Below are positions 6,842 to 16,961 of a stretch of DNA of 64,000 nt, one piece after another. A program made the translations under genes and the position numbers. The notes under the pieces are model-generated. The model ran no database searches, was not told the DNA's origin, and saw only the letters and a program-made list of their open reading frames with translations. The stretch covers positions 1 through 64,000 of the forward strand of contig NZ_MVHH01000005.1 of assembly GCF_002086515.1 (NCBI RefSeq), in the 5' to 3' direction. Every line of letters begins with the position of its first letter. Position 1 is the stretch's first letter. The stretch comes from Mycolicibacter arupensis (GTDB lineage: Bacteria; Actinomycetota; Actinomycetes; Mycobacteriales; Mycobacteriaceae).

Positions 6842-8050
6842 CTACGCGGAGTGCACCGCCGCCGGATGTCCAGCACTGTCCGGTGCTGCATCCACCAGGT
6901 CATGGTGCACGTCGTAGCGCGCCCGCTGTTCGGCCATCAGCCGCGGGTAGTTGGCCATGGCGCGTCGCGTCCGCAGCTCGTTGACGCCGGGAATCCGCGC
7001 CAGCACCTGGTTGAGTCCGCCGACCGCCGGGCCGATCACCCGCGGCAGATGCTTGAAGGGTGTGTCGGCAACGCCCAAGCGGGCGGCGTTCGCGTCGCCC
7101 AGAAAGGCCCGGGTCATGCCGTTGATGATGTTCACGCCCAGACGGTGTTTCCACGCGCCCGTGAACGGCAACAGCTCGGCGATCTCCCGCGCCAGATAGT
7201 CGTGGGTCAAGGCGCGGACGAAGTCACGGTCGCCCTCGTCGGGGTCCAGCGCTGTCAGTGCGTACAGCTCGGCGATGCGGATCTGATCGGCTTCGGTGAC
7301 CGGATTCAGTTCTTCTGCCACGCCGTTGAGCCGACCGACGTAGCGCCAGAAATGGTAGATGTCATCCAATTCGGCGCTGGTGTAACGGATCCCCAGCTGA
7401 TGCATGGCGGCTAGGGCGATCCTGCCGAACTCGACGATGGTGAACGCCATGTAGCTCTGCGGGATGGGTGCCCCCCAGACGTCGGCGTCCCAGTCGCCCT
7501 CGGCCAACAGGTGACGCCGGACAAACGCGTGAATCATGCGGACCCGCACCGTGGTGGCCAGGCCGGCACCGTCTCGGCGCAGCCCACCGGGGGTGAGGAT
7601 GTCCTGTAGCCATGCTCCGACTTCGATCGACCGCACGGCCGCCTGGCTGGTGTAGCGGCCCGTGAGCACCAGCGGCATGCCGGCGGCGGCGTTCATTGCC
7701 CCGGAGGTCAGCGAGGCCGCACCCAAGACGATCCCGTAGGACGCGGTGTGGCGCACGATGTGCCCCGCCGCCCGATTCAGGCGGTCGTGGTCGAGCCACT
7801 CGGGCTCGTCGTCGATCTCGGCGAACAACGCGCGCAGTGATTCCGGGGCCGCCTCGACTGCGTCGATGCCCTCGCTCAGCGCGGTTCGCAACATGGACAT
7901 GCCCGCCCCGGGCGCCAGCATGGCGAAATCGGCGACGACGGCATCGGCCGGCGGATCGGCGATCTGGGTGCCGGCAATCCAATCGCGCCCGGCCTGGCCG
8001 TATCGCGCGACGGCCAGGGAGGCATGGGGAAAATCGGGCACATTTGCCAT
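6842..8050 (-). CDS. MpaB/latex-clearing-like oxygenase (DUF2236)
   Basis: 402 residues of the family that includes rubber oxygenase and fungal MpaB. The core helix motif RVRMIHAFVRRHLL (around 170-183) with its conserved Arg/His matches the haem-linked family motif, preceded by GRYTSQAAVRSIEVGAW and followed by MAFTIVEF. Family members cleave isoprenoid or other double bonds with O2, or are uncharacterised. The gene is divergent from a TetR regulator 55 bp away, which suggests induction by its substrate. Confidence 0.85.
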   Translation of the reverse strand: MANVPDFPHASLAVARYGQAGRDWIAGTQIADPPADAVVADFAMLAPGAGMSMLRTALSEGIDAVEAAPESLRALFAEIDDEPEWLDHDRLNRAAGHIVRHTASYGIVLGAASLTSGAMNAAAGMPLVLTGRYTSQAAVRSIEVGAWLQDILTPGGLRRDGAGLATTVRVRMIHAFVRRHLLAEGDWDADVWGAPIPQSYMAFTIVEFGRIALAAMHQLGIRYTSAELDDIYHFWRYVGRLNGVAEELNPVTEADQIRIAELYALTALDPDEGDRDFVRALTHDYLAREIAELLPFTGAWKHRLGVNIINGMTRAFLGDANAARLGVADTPFKHLPRVIGPAVGGLNQVLARIPGVNELRTRRAMANYPRLMAEQRARYDVHHDLVDAAPDSAGHPAAVHSA

Positions 8051-8105
8051 GCAGATATGTAAACATGAGAATGCCTCACTTACTACTCACTTTGAGGGAG
8101 CCGCC

Positions 8106-8726
8106 ATGCCCGCTCAGGCGCGATCGCGCCCGCAACAGCAACGGGCCCGCGAGATGCGCCGCAGGCTGCTCGATACCGCTCGCCAGCTGATCGCACGCCG
8201 CGGCGTGGAGACACTGACCACCCAGACCATCGCCGACGCCGCCCACGTCAGTATCGGCACTGTATATCGCTATTTTCCGGACCGATCCGCGATCATTGCC
8301 GAGCTGGTAGACGACGCGACTCGAGACATCTCACTGCAGCTGGTGCGCGCCGTGGGCCACGCCATCGACCTCGGCGTGGACCAGGCGGCGCTGCTGATCG
8401 TGGACACCCTGACGACGGCCTACGAAAACCATGCCCCGATCCTGCTTGCCGCGTTGACAGCCTCATCTTTTGACGTACCGCCGTACCTCAACCACACCGC
8501 GATGGACGAGATCGAGCGCAGCCTGCTGCCGCTGGGCAGCGTGATCCCCAGCCGTGCCCGGCCTGACCTGACGCCTGCGCAATTGGACGATCTGGTGTTC
8601 GTGACCATGGGAGTGACGTCGAGCGCCTGCCTGCGAATCGCCCTGCAGCGGCCCGCGCACTCCGATCGTGACGCGATGGTCCGGCTGACCGCGACCATGC
8701 TGGCCGCCGCGCTGACGGCTCCGTGA
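8106..8726 (+). CDS. TetR-family regulator of the MpaB-like gene
   Basis: 206 residues from the ATG after a GAGGGAG ribosome site. The DNA-binding motif is LTTQTIADAAHVSIGTVYRYFPDRSAI near residues 37-65, and the C-terminal helices are typical of the family. The 55-bp divergent spacer holds the dyad ATGT-AA-ACAT and a direct repeat of CTCACTT, both possible operators. Repression of itself and the neighbouring oxygenase is inferred from position. Confidence 0.88.
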   Translation: MPAQARSRPQQQRAREMRRRLLDTARQLIARRGVETLTTQTIADAAHVSIGTVYRYFPDRSAIIAELVDDATRDISLQLVRAVGHAIDLGVDQAALLIVDTLTTAYENHAPILLAALTASSFDVPPYLNHTAMDEIERSLLPLGSVIPSRARPDLTPAQLDDLVFVTMGVTSSACLRIALQRPAHSDRDAMVRLTATMLAAALTAP

Positions 8727-8760
8727 GCGCCCTGGAGCTGCTTCCGTACCTGCGCTGGGC

Positions 8761-9396
8761 TCAGCGCAGGTAGACCTCGCTCCCGCTGGGATATCCCCCG
8801 CCGGTCGTCGTCACGTGGACGTGGTCATAGTGGCCATAGCCGCCGCGCTGAGCGCCGCCTCCGGGGGTGTAGTACGTCCCGCGCCAGATGGCGTCCTGCA
8901 GGCCGAATCGGCCGGCGTTCTCCATGACGTAAGCCACGATCGAGTCTCCCAGAGCGATGCCCTCGGCGCTCGTCGGGTTGGGGACCATCACGTCCAGGGC
9001 CAGACCGTTGGGGTGCCAGCGCAGCGCGTCGGCGCGGACCCCGCCGATCTGCATGATCTGAGGAAAGGCGTCGCTGATGCTGCGGGCGGTCTGGATCGTC
9101 CGCACCTGCAGGCCCCGCTCGGGGGCGACTCCGGCGGGCAGAAACCGCGGCACGGTGCGGGTTCGCGAGGCCACCGCGAACCGTGCCGGCGGGCCGGTCT
9201 CGGGCGCCGCGATCGGCGCCGCGACCAGCTGCAAACCGCCTGGTGAATTGTCTTCAGCAACCACCGCAATGGCTTCTTTCGGCACCGCAGGATTGGCGCT
9301 GCCGCCCACAGCAAAGAACATTGCCGCTGGAGCGAGGACTGCAGCCATCAATACCGAGGAGCGTTTGCGCTGGCTGGCTAACTCGTGTCGGCCCAC
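8761..9396 (-). CDS. Secreted LAS-type metallopeptidase-like protein (ARB_07466 family)
   Basis: 211 residues from a GTG. An N-terminal hydrophobic segment (about 14-35) suggests export. The C-terminal domain carries H128-x6-D135 (HPNGLALD) and an HYDHVHV motif (H192, H194), the zinc-ligand arrangement of LAS peptidases that cut peptidoglycan peptides. Actinobacteria have many exported proteins of this domain, mostly uncharacterised. A TTG four codons upstream is another possible start. The 190-bp region upstream is unusually AT-rich. Confidence 0.75.
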   Translation of the reverse strand: MGRHELASQRKRSSVLMAAVLAPAAMFFAVGGSANPAVPKEAIAVVAEDNSPGGLQLVAAPIAAPETGPPARFAVASRTRTVPRFLPAGVAPERGLQVRTIQTARSISDAFPQIMQIGGVRADALRWHPNGLALDVMVPNPTSAEGIALGDSIVAYVMENAGRFGLQDAIWRGTYYTPGGGAQRGGYGHYDHVHVTTTGGGYPSGSEVYLR

Positions 9397-9408
9397 GGAG
9401 AGACACAA

Positions 9409-9583
9409 TACGAGAAATTTGGCTAATAGTCACAAATTTATAAACCTCATAAATTCCTTATGTCTTGCTCGTCACATCCGAATAGGCGGCGGTCGCCGCA
9501 TTTCGCGCTGTTGATGCAGGTAAATGCGGTAATGCCGGGGACGGCCCCGCCCGGCAAAGGAAGACCACCTAAGCAGATGGGTT
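9409..9583. other. AT-rich intergenic island
   Basis: Most of the first 70 bp is A/T (for example AAATTTGGC...CACAAATTT, with two self-complementary AAATTT boxes), in contrast to the G+C-rich surroundings. Such tracts are preferred by the mycobacterial silencer Lsr2. It lies between two exported-protein genes read apart from each other. Confidence 0.45.
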
Positions 9584-9589
9584 TACACT
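9584..9589 (+). promoter_or_regulatory. -10 box for leaderless DUF732 gene
   Basis: TACACT ends 7 nt before the ATG, which places the expected transcription start on the A of the start codon. No Shine-Dalgarno site is present. Confidence 0.6.
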
Positions 9590-9596
9590 GGGCCTC

Positions 9597-9929
9597 ATGA
9601 AATCGACGACCCTCGCCGCGGCGTTCCTGGGCTTGGCCGTGACCCTGGCAGCGCCCGCTCACGCCGACCCCGACACCGATTTCGCCAACCAGTTGCACAC
9701 CTACGGCATCTACGGTCCGCGCGACTACAACGCCTGGCTGGGCAAGATCGTCTGCGAGCGCCTGGACAAGGGTGTCGACGGCGATGCGGCCAAGTCGGTC
9801 CGCTTCATCACCCCCAACCTTCAGAAGGGCACCAACCAGGCACAGGCCTGGCAGTTCCTGGGCGCCTCGGTCAACACCTACTGCCCGGACAAGCGGCCGG
9901 TACTCGAGCGCGCGGCACAAAACGGCTGA
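9597..9929 (+). CDS. DUF732 secreted protein
   Basis: 110 residues. The signal peptide (1-23, APAHA-DP) precedes a small helical DUF732 domain with the typical opening DTDFANQLHTYGIYGPRDYNAWLGKIVCERL and two Cys (about 52 and 101) likely paired. These small exported proteins are abundant in mycobacteria and have no known activity. Confidence 0.85.
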   Translation: MKSTTLAAAFLGLAVTLAAPAHADPDTDFANQLHTYGIYGPRDYNAWLGKIVCERLDKGVDGDAAKSVRFITPNLQKGTNQAQAWQFLGASVNTYCPDKRPVLERAAQNG

Positions 9930-10010
9930 GCCCGGCCCGCTCCCCTGGTCCTGCCACGCTTACGGACCTAGGGTCGGTAGTAACCGATCCGACCGGTGGG
10001 AGGGCCCGCA

Positions 10011-12809
10011 ATGGCCACAGCAAGCAACCTCGACAGCTTCGGAACCCGCGACCGGCTGACCGTCGCGGACACCACGTATCAGATCCGGCGTCTCGATCGC
10101 ATCGACGGCTCGGCGCGGCTGCCCTACAGCCTGAAGGTCCTCCTGGAGAACCTGCTGCGCAACGAGGACGGCCGCCTGGTCACCGCTGAACAGATCGGGG
10201 CGCTGGCCGCATGGGATCCGGCCGCCGCGCACGGCCGTGAAATCGCCTACACACCAGCGCGAGTCCTGATGCAGGACTTCACCGGCGTGCCCTGCGTGGT
10301 CGACCTGGTCGCCATGCGCGACGCGATCGCCGACCTGGGTGGCCAGACCACCCGCATTAACCCGCTGTGCCCGACGGAGCTGGTGATCGACCATTCGGTG
10401 ATCGCCGATGTCTTCGGGCGTGCCGACGCGTTCGCGATCAACACCGAGCTGGAGTTCGAGCGCAACGCCGAGCGCTACCAGCTGCTGCGCTGGGGGCAAC
10501 AGGCATTCGACGACTTCTCTGTGGTCCCCCCGGGCACCGGTATCTGTCACCAGGTCAACCTGGAATATCTGGCCCGCGTGGTGTTCACCCGCGACGGCGC
10601 CGAGGGGCCACTGGCCTACCCCGACACCCTGGTGGGCACCGACTCGCACACCCCCATGGTCAACGGCCTGGGCGTGCTGGGCTGGGGCGTCGGCGGAATC
10701 GAAGCCGAAGCGGCCATGCTCGGCCAGCCGATGAGCATGCTGATCCCCCCGGTTGTCGGCCTCAAACTCACCGGCGAACTGCAGCCCGGCACCACCGCCA
10801 CCGACCTGGTCCTGACAGTCGCCGAACTGCTGCGCGCCACCGGCGTGGTGGGCAAGTTCGTCGAGTTCTTCGGCCCCGGAGTGGCCAATGTCCCGCTGGC
10901 GAACCGCGCCACGATCGGCAACATGAGCCCGGAGTACGGGGCCACCTGCGCGATCTTCCCAGTCGACCGCGTCACCTGCGACTACCTGCGCCTGACCGGC
11001 CGCTCCGAACACCAGATCCAGCTGGTGGAGGCCTACACCAAAGAGCAGGGGATGTGGCACGACCCGGATCGGGAGCCGATGTATTCGCAGACCCTGGAAC
11101 TGGACTTGAGCAGCGTCGAGCCGTCGATCGCCGGCCCCAAACGCCCGCAGGACCGCATTCCCCTGCGGTTGGCCCCGCACACCGTCGCCGCGCTGCTCGA
11201 CGGCACCGAAACCACCGCGCAGGCCTTGTCGAACCTGGACAAGGCGTCGGCGGATTCGTTCCCCGCCAGCGACCCGATCGCGTTCGGTCAATCCCAAGCG
11301 GCGGGCAGGCCGCGGGAGCCGTGGGCCGGGGGTGACAAGCTCCCCTGGCGCACCGATGCCCACCCCCTCGAGCTCGCCGACGGCACCCGCAGCGAGATCG
11401 ACAACGGCGACGTCGTGATCGCCGCCATCACCTCGTGCACCAACACCTCCAACCCCTCGGTCATGGTCGGCGCCGCACTGCTGGCACGCAACGCCGTCAA
11501 CAAAGGGCTGACACGCAAACCGTGGGTGAAGACCACCCTGGCGCCCGGTTCGCGGGTGGTCACCGACTACTACGAGCGGGCGGGCCTGACTCCCTACCTG
11601 GACCAGCTCGGCTTCAACCTGGTGGGCTACGGCTGCACCACCTGCATCGGCAATTCGGGCCCCCTGATCCCCGAGGTGAGCAAGGCCGTCGTCGACAACG
11701 ACCTGACCGTGTGTTCAGTGCTGTCGGGCAACCGCAATTTCGAGGGCCGCATCCACCCCGAGGTCCGGATGAACTTCCTGGCGTCCCCGCCGCTGGTGGT
11801 CGCCTACGCGCTGGCGGGCACCCTGCGCGTCAACCTGCTCACCGACCCGTTGGGCACCGGCAGCGACGGCGAGCCGGTGTATCTGCGTGACATCTGGCCC
11901 ACCGAAGCGGACGTGGACGCCATCGTCCACGACAACCTGCAGGCCGAGATGTTCACCACCAGCTACGCCGATGTCTACACCGGCGACGAACGGTGGCGAT
12001 CGCTGGACGTCCCCGAGGGGAACACCTTCTCCTGGGCGGCGGACTCCACCTACGTACGCCGGCCCCCGTACTTCGACGGCATGACCCGCGAGCCGGCAGC
12101 GATCACCGATATCACCGGTGCCCGGGTGCTGGCCAAGCTCGGCGACTCGGTCACCACCGACCACATCAGCCCAGCCGGCTCCATTCGGTATGACTCACCT
12201 GCGGGAAAGTATTTGTCCGAGAACGGAATTGAGCGCAAGGACTTCAACTCCTACGGCTCCCGGCGCGGCAACCACGAAGTGATGATTCGCGGCACGTTCG
12301 CCAATGTGCGGTTGCGCAATCAACTTGCTCCCGGCACGGAGGGGGGCTTCACACGTGACTTCAGCCAGCCTGACGGGCCGGTCAGCACCATCTACGAGGC
12401 ATCGGTGAACTACCTCGCCGCCGGGACCCCGCTGGTGATCCTGGCCGGGAAGGAGTACGGGTCGGGTTCCTCGCGGGACTGGGCGGCCAAAGGTACGGCG
12501 CTGCTGGGGGTACGGGCCGTGCTGGCGGTGTCCTACGAACGCATTCACCGCTCCAACCTGATCGGCATGGGGGTACTGCCGCTGCAGTTCCCCGACGGCT
12601 CCGACGCGGACTCGCTCGGGTTGACCGGCGAAGAGAGCTTCGACATCACCGGGGTGACCGCGCTGAGCGACAGCATCCCCGCTACCGTGCGGGTGCACGC
12701 CGGTGACACCGAATTCGATGCGACGGTGCGCATCGACACCCCCGGCGAGGCCGACTACTACCGGCACGGCGGCATCATGCAGTACGTCCTGCGGCAACTG
12801 CTCGACTGA
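10011..12809 (+). CDS. acnA: Aconitate hydratase
   Basis: 932 residues, the length of bacterial aconitase A/IRP1-type enzymes. The 4Fe-4S cysteines are in [10 protein letters not shown] and [10 protein letters not shown], the substrate motif [21 protein letters not shown] is complete, and the C-terminal swivelling domain has [10 protein letters not shown]. It interconverts citrate and isocitrate in the TCA cycle and may also bind RNA when the cluster is lost. The ATG follows GGGAGGGCCCGCA. A TAGGGT box lies 37 nt upstream, so this mRNA has a leader, unlike many neighbours. Confidence 0.97.
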   Translation: MATASNLDSFGTRDRLTVADTTYQIRRLDRIDGSARLPYSLKVLLENLLRNEDGRLVTAEQIGALAAWDPAAAHGREIAYTPARVLMQDFTGVPCVVDLVAMRDAIADLGGQTTRINPLCPTELVIDHSVIADVFGRADAFAINTELEFERNAERYQLLRWGQQAFDDFSVVPPGTGICHQVNLEYLARVVFTRDGAEGPLAYPDTLVGTDSHTPMVNGLGVLGWGVGGIEAEAAMLGQPMSMLIPPVVGLKLTGELQPGTTATDLVLTVAELLRATGVVGKFVEFFGPGVANVPLANRATIGNMSPEYGATCAIFPVDRVTCDYLRLTGRSEHQIQLVEAYTKEQGMWHDPDREPMYSQTLELDLSSVEPSIAGPKRPQDRIPLRLAPHTVAALLDGTETTAQALSNLDKASADSFPASDPIAFGQSQAAGRPREPWAGGDKLPWRTDAHPLELADGTRSEIDNGDVVIAAITSCTNTSNPSVMVGAALLARNAVNKGLTRKPWVKTTLAPGSRVVTDYYERAGLTPYLDQLGFNLVGYGCTTCIGNSGPLIPEVSKAVVDNDLTVCSVLSGNRNFEGRIHPEVRMNFLASPPLVVAYALAGTLRVNLLTDPLGTGSDGEPVYLRDIWPTEADVDAIVHDNLQAEMFTTSYADVYTGDERWRSLDVPEGNTFSWAADSTYVRRPPYFDGMTREPAAITDITGARVLAKLGDSVTTDHISPAGSIRYDSPAGKYLSENGIERKDFNSYGSRRGNHEVMIRGTFANVRLRNQLAPGTEGGFTRDFSQPDGPVSTIYEASVNYLAAGTPLVILAGKEYGSGSSRDWAAKGTALLGVRAVLAVSYERIHRSNLIGMGVLPLQFPDGSDADSLGLTGEESFDITGVTALSDSIPATVRVHAGDTEFDATVRIDTPGEADYYRHGGIMQYVLRQLLD

Positions 12810-12818
12810 TCGGCACGC

Positions 12819-13880
12819 TCAGCCGATCCGGGCGCCCTCGGTGCCGAAGAAATGCAGATCAGCGACGTCGGCATGCAGCATCAGCCGGGCACCGCGGGCC
12901 ACCTCTGTGTCGCCGGGAACCCGGGCCACCACCGCGTGCCGGGAGTGCGGATCCACCATCGAGCCGTACAGGTAGGTGTCGGCGCCGAGTTCCTCGACGA
13001 AATCCACCTCGACCCCTATCCCCCGATCGGCGATCCGCAGATGCTCCGGACGCACCCCGACGGTGACCGACGCTGCCGCAGCGATGTCTGGGCTCAGCTC
13101 GATGCGGTAGCCGCCCAACGACACCGCACTGTCGATCACCGGCACCGTGAACAGGTTCATCGCCGGTGATCCGATGAATCCGGCGACGAAGACGTTGGCC
13201 GGAGTGCGGTAGAGCTCGCGCGGCGGTGCACACTGCTGCAACACCCCATCACGCAGCACCGCGACCCGATCCCCCATCGTCATGGCCTCGACCTGATCGT
13301 GCGTGACGTAGACGGTGGTGATCCCCAGTCGGCGCTGCAGTTCCGCGATCTGGTTGCGGGTCTGCACCCGCAGCATCGCGTCCAGGTTCGACAACGGCTC
13401 ATCCATCAAGAACACCTGTGGGCGTCGCACAATCGCGCGGCCCATCGCAACTCGCTGCCGTTCGCCGCCGGACAGATCCTTGGGTTTGCGCGCCAACAGC
13501 TCGGACAGGCCCAGCAACTGCGCGGCCTCGGCGACCCTGGCGCGGATCTCGGCCTTGGGCGTCTTGGCGATCTTCAGGGCGAACCCCATGTTCTGCGCCA
13601 CGGTCATGTGCGGGTACAGCGCGTAGTTCTGAAACACCATCGCGATATCACGGTCGCCGGGATCGGTACCGGTCACGTCCTGGTCGCCGATGTAGATGTG
13701 GCCGCAGTCAACGGGTTCCAGGCCCGCCAACATGCGCAACGTCGTGGTCTTGCCGCAACCCGAGGGCCCGACCAGCACCATGAACTCGCCGTCCCGCACC
13801 GCCAGGTCCAATGCGTCCAGCGCGGGTCGGTCGGCACCCGGATAGCGCCGGGTCGCCGCGTCGAAGGTCACTGCTGCCAC
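12819..13880 (-). CDS. Sugar ABC importer ATPase (SugC/UgpC type)
   Basis: 353 residues from a GTG 6 nt after AGGAG; a GTG eight codons upstream is possible. Walker A GPSGCGKTT, signature LSGGERQR, Walker B FLMDEPLSNLDA and the switch His (THDQVEAMTM) are intact, followed by a C-terminal TOBE/OB regulatory domain (VGVRPEHLRI). It powers uptake through the two permeases encoded upstream. By family and by position near pncA the four-gene set corresponds to M. tuberculosis Rv2038c-Rv2041c; the sugar is not evident. Confidence 0.93.
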   Translation of the reverse strand: MAAVTFDAATRRYPGADRPALDALDLAVRDGEFMVLVGPSGCGKTTTLRMLAGLEPVDCGHIYIGDQDVTGTDPGDRDIAMVFQNYALYPHMTVAQNMGFALKIAKTPKAEIRARVAEAAQLLGLSELLARKPKDLSGGERQRVAMGRAIVRRPQVFLMDEPLSNLDAMLRVQTRNQIAELQRRLGITTVYVTHDQVEAMTMGDRVAVLRDGVLQQCAPPRELYRTPANVFVAGFIGSPAMNLFTVPVIDSAVSLGGYRIELSPDIAAAASVTVGVRPEHLRIADRGIGVEVDFVEELGADTYLYGSMVDPHSRHAVVARVPGDTEVARGARLMLHADVADLHFFGTEGARIG

Positions 13881-13893
13881 TGGGCTCTCCTGA

Positions 13894-14730
13894 CTACCGT
13901 CCACCGAATCCGGTCGCCGCGATTCCGCTGACGAAGGCGCGCTGCGCGATCGCGTAGATGACCACCAACGGTGCCAGCATCAGCATGGATGCCGCCATCA
14001 GCACCGGCCATTCGGCGACGTACTCGCCCTGCATCCAGACCAGCCCGAGAGTCAGGGTCGCGATGCCCTTGCGCTGAATCATCAACAGCGGCCACAAGAA
14101 ATCGTTCCAGACGTTGATCCAGGTCAGTACCGCCAACACCATGACCGCAGGCTTGGCGTGCGGCAACAGGATCCGCCAATAGATGGTCCACGGCGAGCAG
14201 CCGTCCAAAATGGCGGCCTCTTCCAGATCTATCGGGAGAGTGACGAAGAACTGCCGCATCAGATAGGTGCCGAACGCACTGCCGAACAAGCCCGGAATGA
14301 TCATCGCCCACATGGTGTCGGTCCATCCGAACACCCGCATCAGGATGAACTGCGGAATCACAGTGACGGTCAACGGCACCATCAGCGTGGCCAGATACAC
14401 CACGAACAACGTGTCGCGTCCGGTGAACGGCAACCGCGCGAAGGCGTAGCCGGCCAGCGAGCAGAAGAAGACCTGACCGGCGGTGACACATCCGGCGTAG
14501 AAAACCGTGTTGAACAGCATGCGCCAGAACGGCATCCGGGCGAAAACCTCGGCGTAGTTCGACCACTGCGGATGCGCCGGCAGCAGCATCGGCTGGCTGA
14601 TCTCGGACTGGCGTTTCAGCGAGCCCGCCAGGGCCCACAGGATCGGGAAGAGTGCACAGGCGGCGACGGCGCCCAGTCCGGCGTAGACCCCCAACAGTCC
14701 GCCGATGCGGTGCCGCACGGGGCGGGACAT
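13894..14730 (-). CDS. Sugar ABC importer permease (MalG/SugB type)
   Basis: 278 residues with six membrane segments and the EAA-type cytoplasmic loop (EEAAILDGCSPWTIYWRILLPHAKP) that contacts the ATPase. The N-terminus begins MSRPVRHRIGGLLGVYAGL and a proline-rich periplasmic loop follows the first helix. The ATG overlaps the stop of the other permease by one base (TGATG), so translation is coupled. Confidence 0.92.
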   Translation of the reverse strand: MSRPVRHRIGGLLGVYAGLGAVAACALFPILWALAGSLKRQSEISQPMLLPAHPQWSNYAEVFARMPFWRMLFNTVFYAGCVTAGQVFFCSLAGYAFARLPFTGRDTLFVVYLATLMVPLTVTVIPQFILMRVFGWTDTMWAMIIPGLFGSAFGTYLMRQFFVTLPIDLEEAAILDGCSPWTIYWRILLPHAKPAVMVLAVLTWINVWNDFLWPLLMIQRKGIATLTLGLVWMQGEYVAEWPVLMAASMLMLAPLVVIYAIAQRAFVSGIAATGFGGR

Positions 14731-15614
14731 CACTGCTGCACCGCGTTCCGGCGCGAGAGCCGTAACTGCAGGACGGTCAAGACCAGCAGCACCGCAAACA
14801 TGACCCAGGCCAGTGCCGCGGCGTAGCCGAAGTCCAGGAAGGCGAAGGCATGCTGGAACAGCATGATGGCCAGCACGTAGGTACCGGTCTCGGGGCCGCC
14901 GCTGCTGCCGGTGAGCACGTACACCAGATCGAACGCCTGGAATGCGTTGATCACCGAGATCACCACCACAAACCACACCGCGCCGCGGATCATCGGCACC
15001 GTGATCGAGACGAAGCGCCGCACCTCCCCCGCGCCGTCGATACGGGCCGCCTCGTGCAGGGAATCGGGAACACCCTGCATGGCCGCCAACAGAATCACCG
15101 TCGCAAAAGGCACGCTCTTCCACACGCTGACCAGACACAACGAAACCATCGCCCAATGTGGTTCGGTGAGCCACGGGACCGGGCCGACACCGAACCATCC
15201 GAGCGCGATGTTGAGCAATCCGCTGTCGGTGTTGAACACGAACTGCCACACCACCGCGATCACCACCGACGAGACCGCCAACGGCACAAAGGCGATTGCC
15301 CGAAACAGCCCGATGCCCGTGATCGTGCGGTTCAGCAGTCCAGCCACCGCCAGGCTGATCAACACCGTCGGAACCACGGTGCCGACGGTGAACACCGCCG
15401 TATTGCGCACCGCGATGCCGAACAGCGGGTCGGCGGTGAACAGATCGCGATAGTTGGCCGCGCCCACGAACTTCGGCGCCGTGAACAGGTCCCAACGCTG
15501 CACGCTCATATAGAGCGAGAACGCCAGGGGGAAGGCCATGAACACCGCGACCGCCGCCAGATTCGGGGCGATGAACCAGCGACCCGCGCGGGCCCGTCTG
15601 CGCGTGGGATTCAT
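14730..15614 (-). CDS. Sugar ABC importer permease (MalF/SugA type)
   Basis: 294 residues with six predicted membrane segments and the permease loop HEAARIDGAGEVRRFVSITVPMI. It forms the membrane channel with the second permease. It overlaps the binding-protein gene by 4 nt (ATGA) and the downstream permease by 1 nt, so all four parts of the importer are made from one transcript. Confidence 0.92.
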   Translation of the reverse strand: MNPTRRRARAGRWFIAPNLAAVAVFMAFPLAFSLYMSVQRWDLFTAPKFVGAANYRDLFTADPLFGIAVRNTAVFTVGTVVPTVLISLAVAGLLNRTITGIGLFRAIAFVPLAVSSVVIAVVWQFVFNTDSGLLNIALGWFGVGPVPWLTEPHWAMVSLCLVSVWKSVPFATVILLAAMQGVPDSLHEAARIDGAGEVRRFVSITVPMIRGAVWFVVVISVINAFQAFDLVYVLTGSSGGPETGTYVLAIMLFQHAFAFLDFGYAAALAWVMFAVLLVLTVLQLRLSRRNAVQQ

Positions 15615-16951
15615 GCCGAAGCCAACACTTCGTCGATCTGGGGCGTGAGATCACGTTTGAGGCTGGTGGCGGGCCGCTTGCCGCGCAGCACCGGGCCGAT
15701 GGCGCGGTCCATCAGGGCGTGGACCTTCTGCCACTGCGGGGAGATCGGCAGGCCCTCCGAGTGCCCCGGACCACCGGTCAGCACCTCAAGGTTGCCGATC
15801 CCGGCGTGGGCGGCGGCAAATCCAGGTGAACTGATCGCCGAACGCAGTACCGGGACGAACAGCCCGCTCTCCCCGATCAACGCCTGCCCCACCGGGCCGG
15901 CCGCGAACTTCACGAACTCCCACGCCTGCTGCTGATGTCGGCTGTCGGCAGCGATAGCCAGTCCGGTGCTGCCGATGGCGGATCGGGCCGCCCTACCCCT
16001 GGCCGTGGCAGCCGGCCCGGTCGGCAGCACCGCCACGTCGAAATCGAGGTCTTCGGCCTGCGCAAACGTCTGATAGCGCCAGTGACCACCGAGGGCCATG
16101 GCTGCTGTGCCCGCGGTGAACAGTCCCATGGTCGACATCGACTGGGTGTCCGCCGCGGCGGGAGCCACGCGATGCAGGTTGGACAGATCCGCATAGAACT
16201 GGATGCCGGCGAGAAAGTCGGCGTCATCGAAGTTCAGATGTGCCGGATTGAACCGCGGGACGGCCCACGGCGTGCCGTTGTTCATGCCGAACAGCGCCGC
16301 GGAATAGGGCGGCGACCATGTGTCGACGAAGCCCCACTGGGTGATTCGGCCGGGCGAAGACCGCCGGGTCAGTGCGGTGGCGGTGGCCAGAAACTCGTCG
16401 AAGGTCCAGGGGGTGTCCCAGCGGCCCGGCGGTGGCCGCACCCCGGCCTCGGCGAAGAGCCTGGTGTTGTAGAACAGAAACGCCCCCGACCACTGTTCGG
16501 GGAACGCGTACTGGCCGCCGTCGAATCCGAACGTCTCATAGAGCGCGGGAATGCTGTCGGCGTGCAACGTCGCCGCGAACTGCCGATCCCGGTCTAACAG
16601 GGTGTTCAGGTCGGCCAAGACGCCGCGGTCGGCAAGGCCGGCGTAGTTGAACTCCCAGGCCATCAGCACGTCCGGGCACTTGCCGCCGGCGCAGAACGTC
16701 GACATCTGCTGGGTCGGGTCACCACCGGCCAGAATCGCGCGTACCCGGATGTCGGGGTGCCGGCGCTGGAAGGCGTCGACGATACGCATCCGGGCGTCTG
16801 CTTCCTCCGGATTGGCCGCGAAGAAGAAGGTCAGCGCGTCATCATCGGTGTCGCAGGCCGATGTCCACGGGATCAGCGCCGCCGCCCCGATCGCCCCGGC
16901 GCCGCGCAGCAGGCTGCGTCGCGGGAGCGTGCGAGCGCCGGACGACAGCAC
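15611..16951 (-). CDS. Sugar-binding lipoprotein of the ABC importer
   Basis: 446 residues from a GTG. The N-terminus carries a twin-arginine signal (LPRRSLLRGAGAIGAAALIP) ending in a lipobox-like WTSAC, so it is likely exported folded by Tat and lipid-anchored. The body is a family 1 solute-binding protein (FFFAANPEEADARMRIVDAF..., WNxxMAW-type core, GGHWRYQTFAQ). The gene starts 10 nt after the YhgE-type gene, which may put both in one transcript. Confidence 0.88.
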   Translation of the reverse strand: MLSSGARTLPRRSLLRGAGAIGAAALIPWTSACDTDDDALTFFFAANPEEADARMRIVDAFQRRHPDIRVRAILAGGDPTQQMSTFCAGGKCPDVLMAWEFNYAGLADRGVLADLNTLLDRDRQFAATLHADSIPALYETFGFDGGQYAFPEQWSGAFLFYNTRLFAEAGVRPPPGRWDTPWTFDEFLATATALTRRSSPGRITQWGFVDTWSPPYSAALFGMNNGTPWAVPRFNPAHLNFDDADFLAGIQFYADLSNLHRVAPAAADTQSMSTMGLFTAGTAAMALGGHWRYQTFAQAEDLDFDVAVLPTGPAATARGRAARSAIGSTGLAIAADSRHQQQAWEFVKFAAGPVGQALIGESGLFVPVLRSAISSPGFAAAHAGIGNLEVLTGGPGHSEGLPISPQWQKVHALMDRAIGPVLRGKRPATSLKRDLTPQIDEVLASA

Positions 16952-16961
16952 CGGGGAACCG

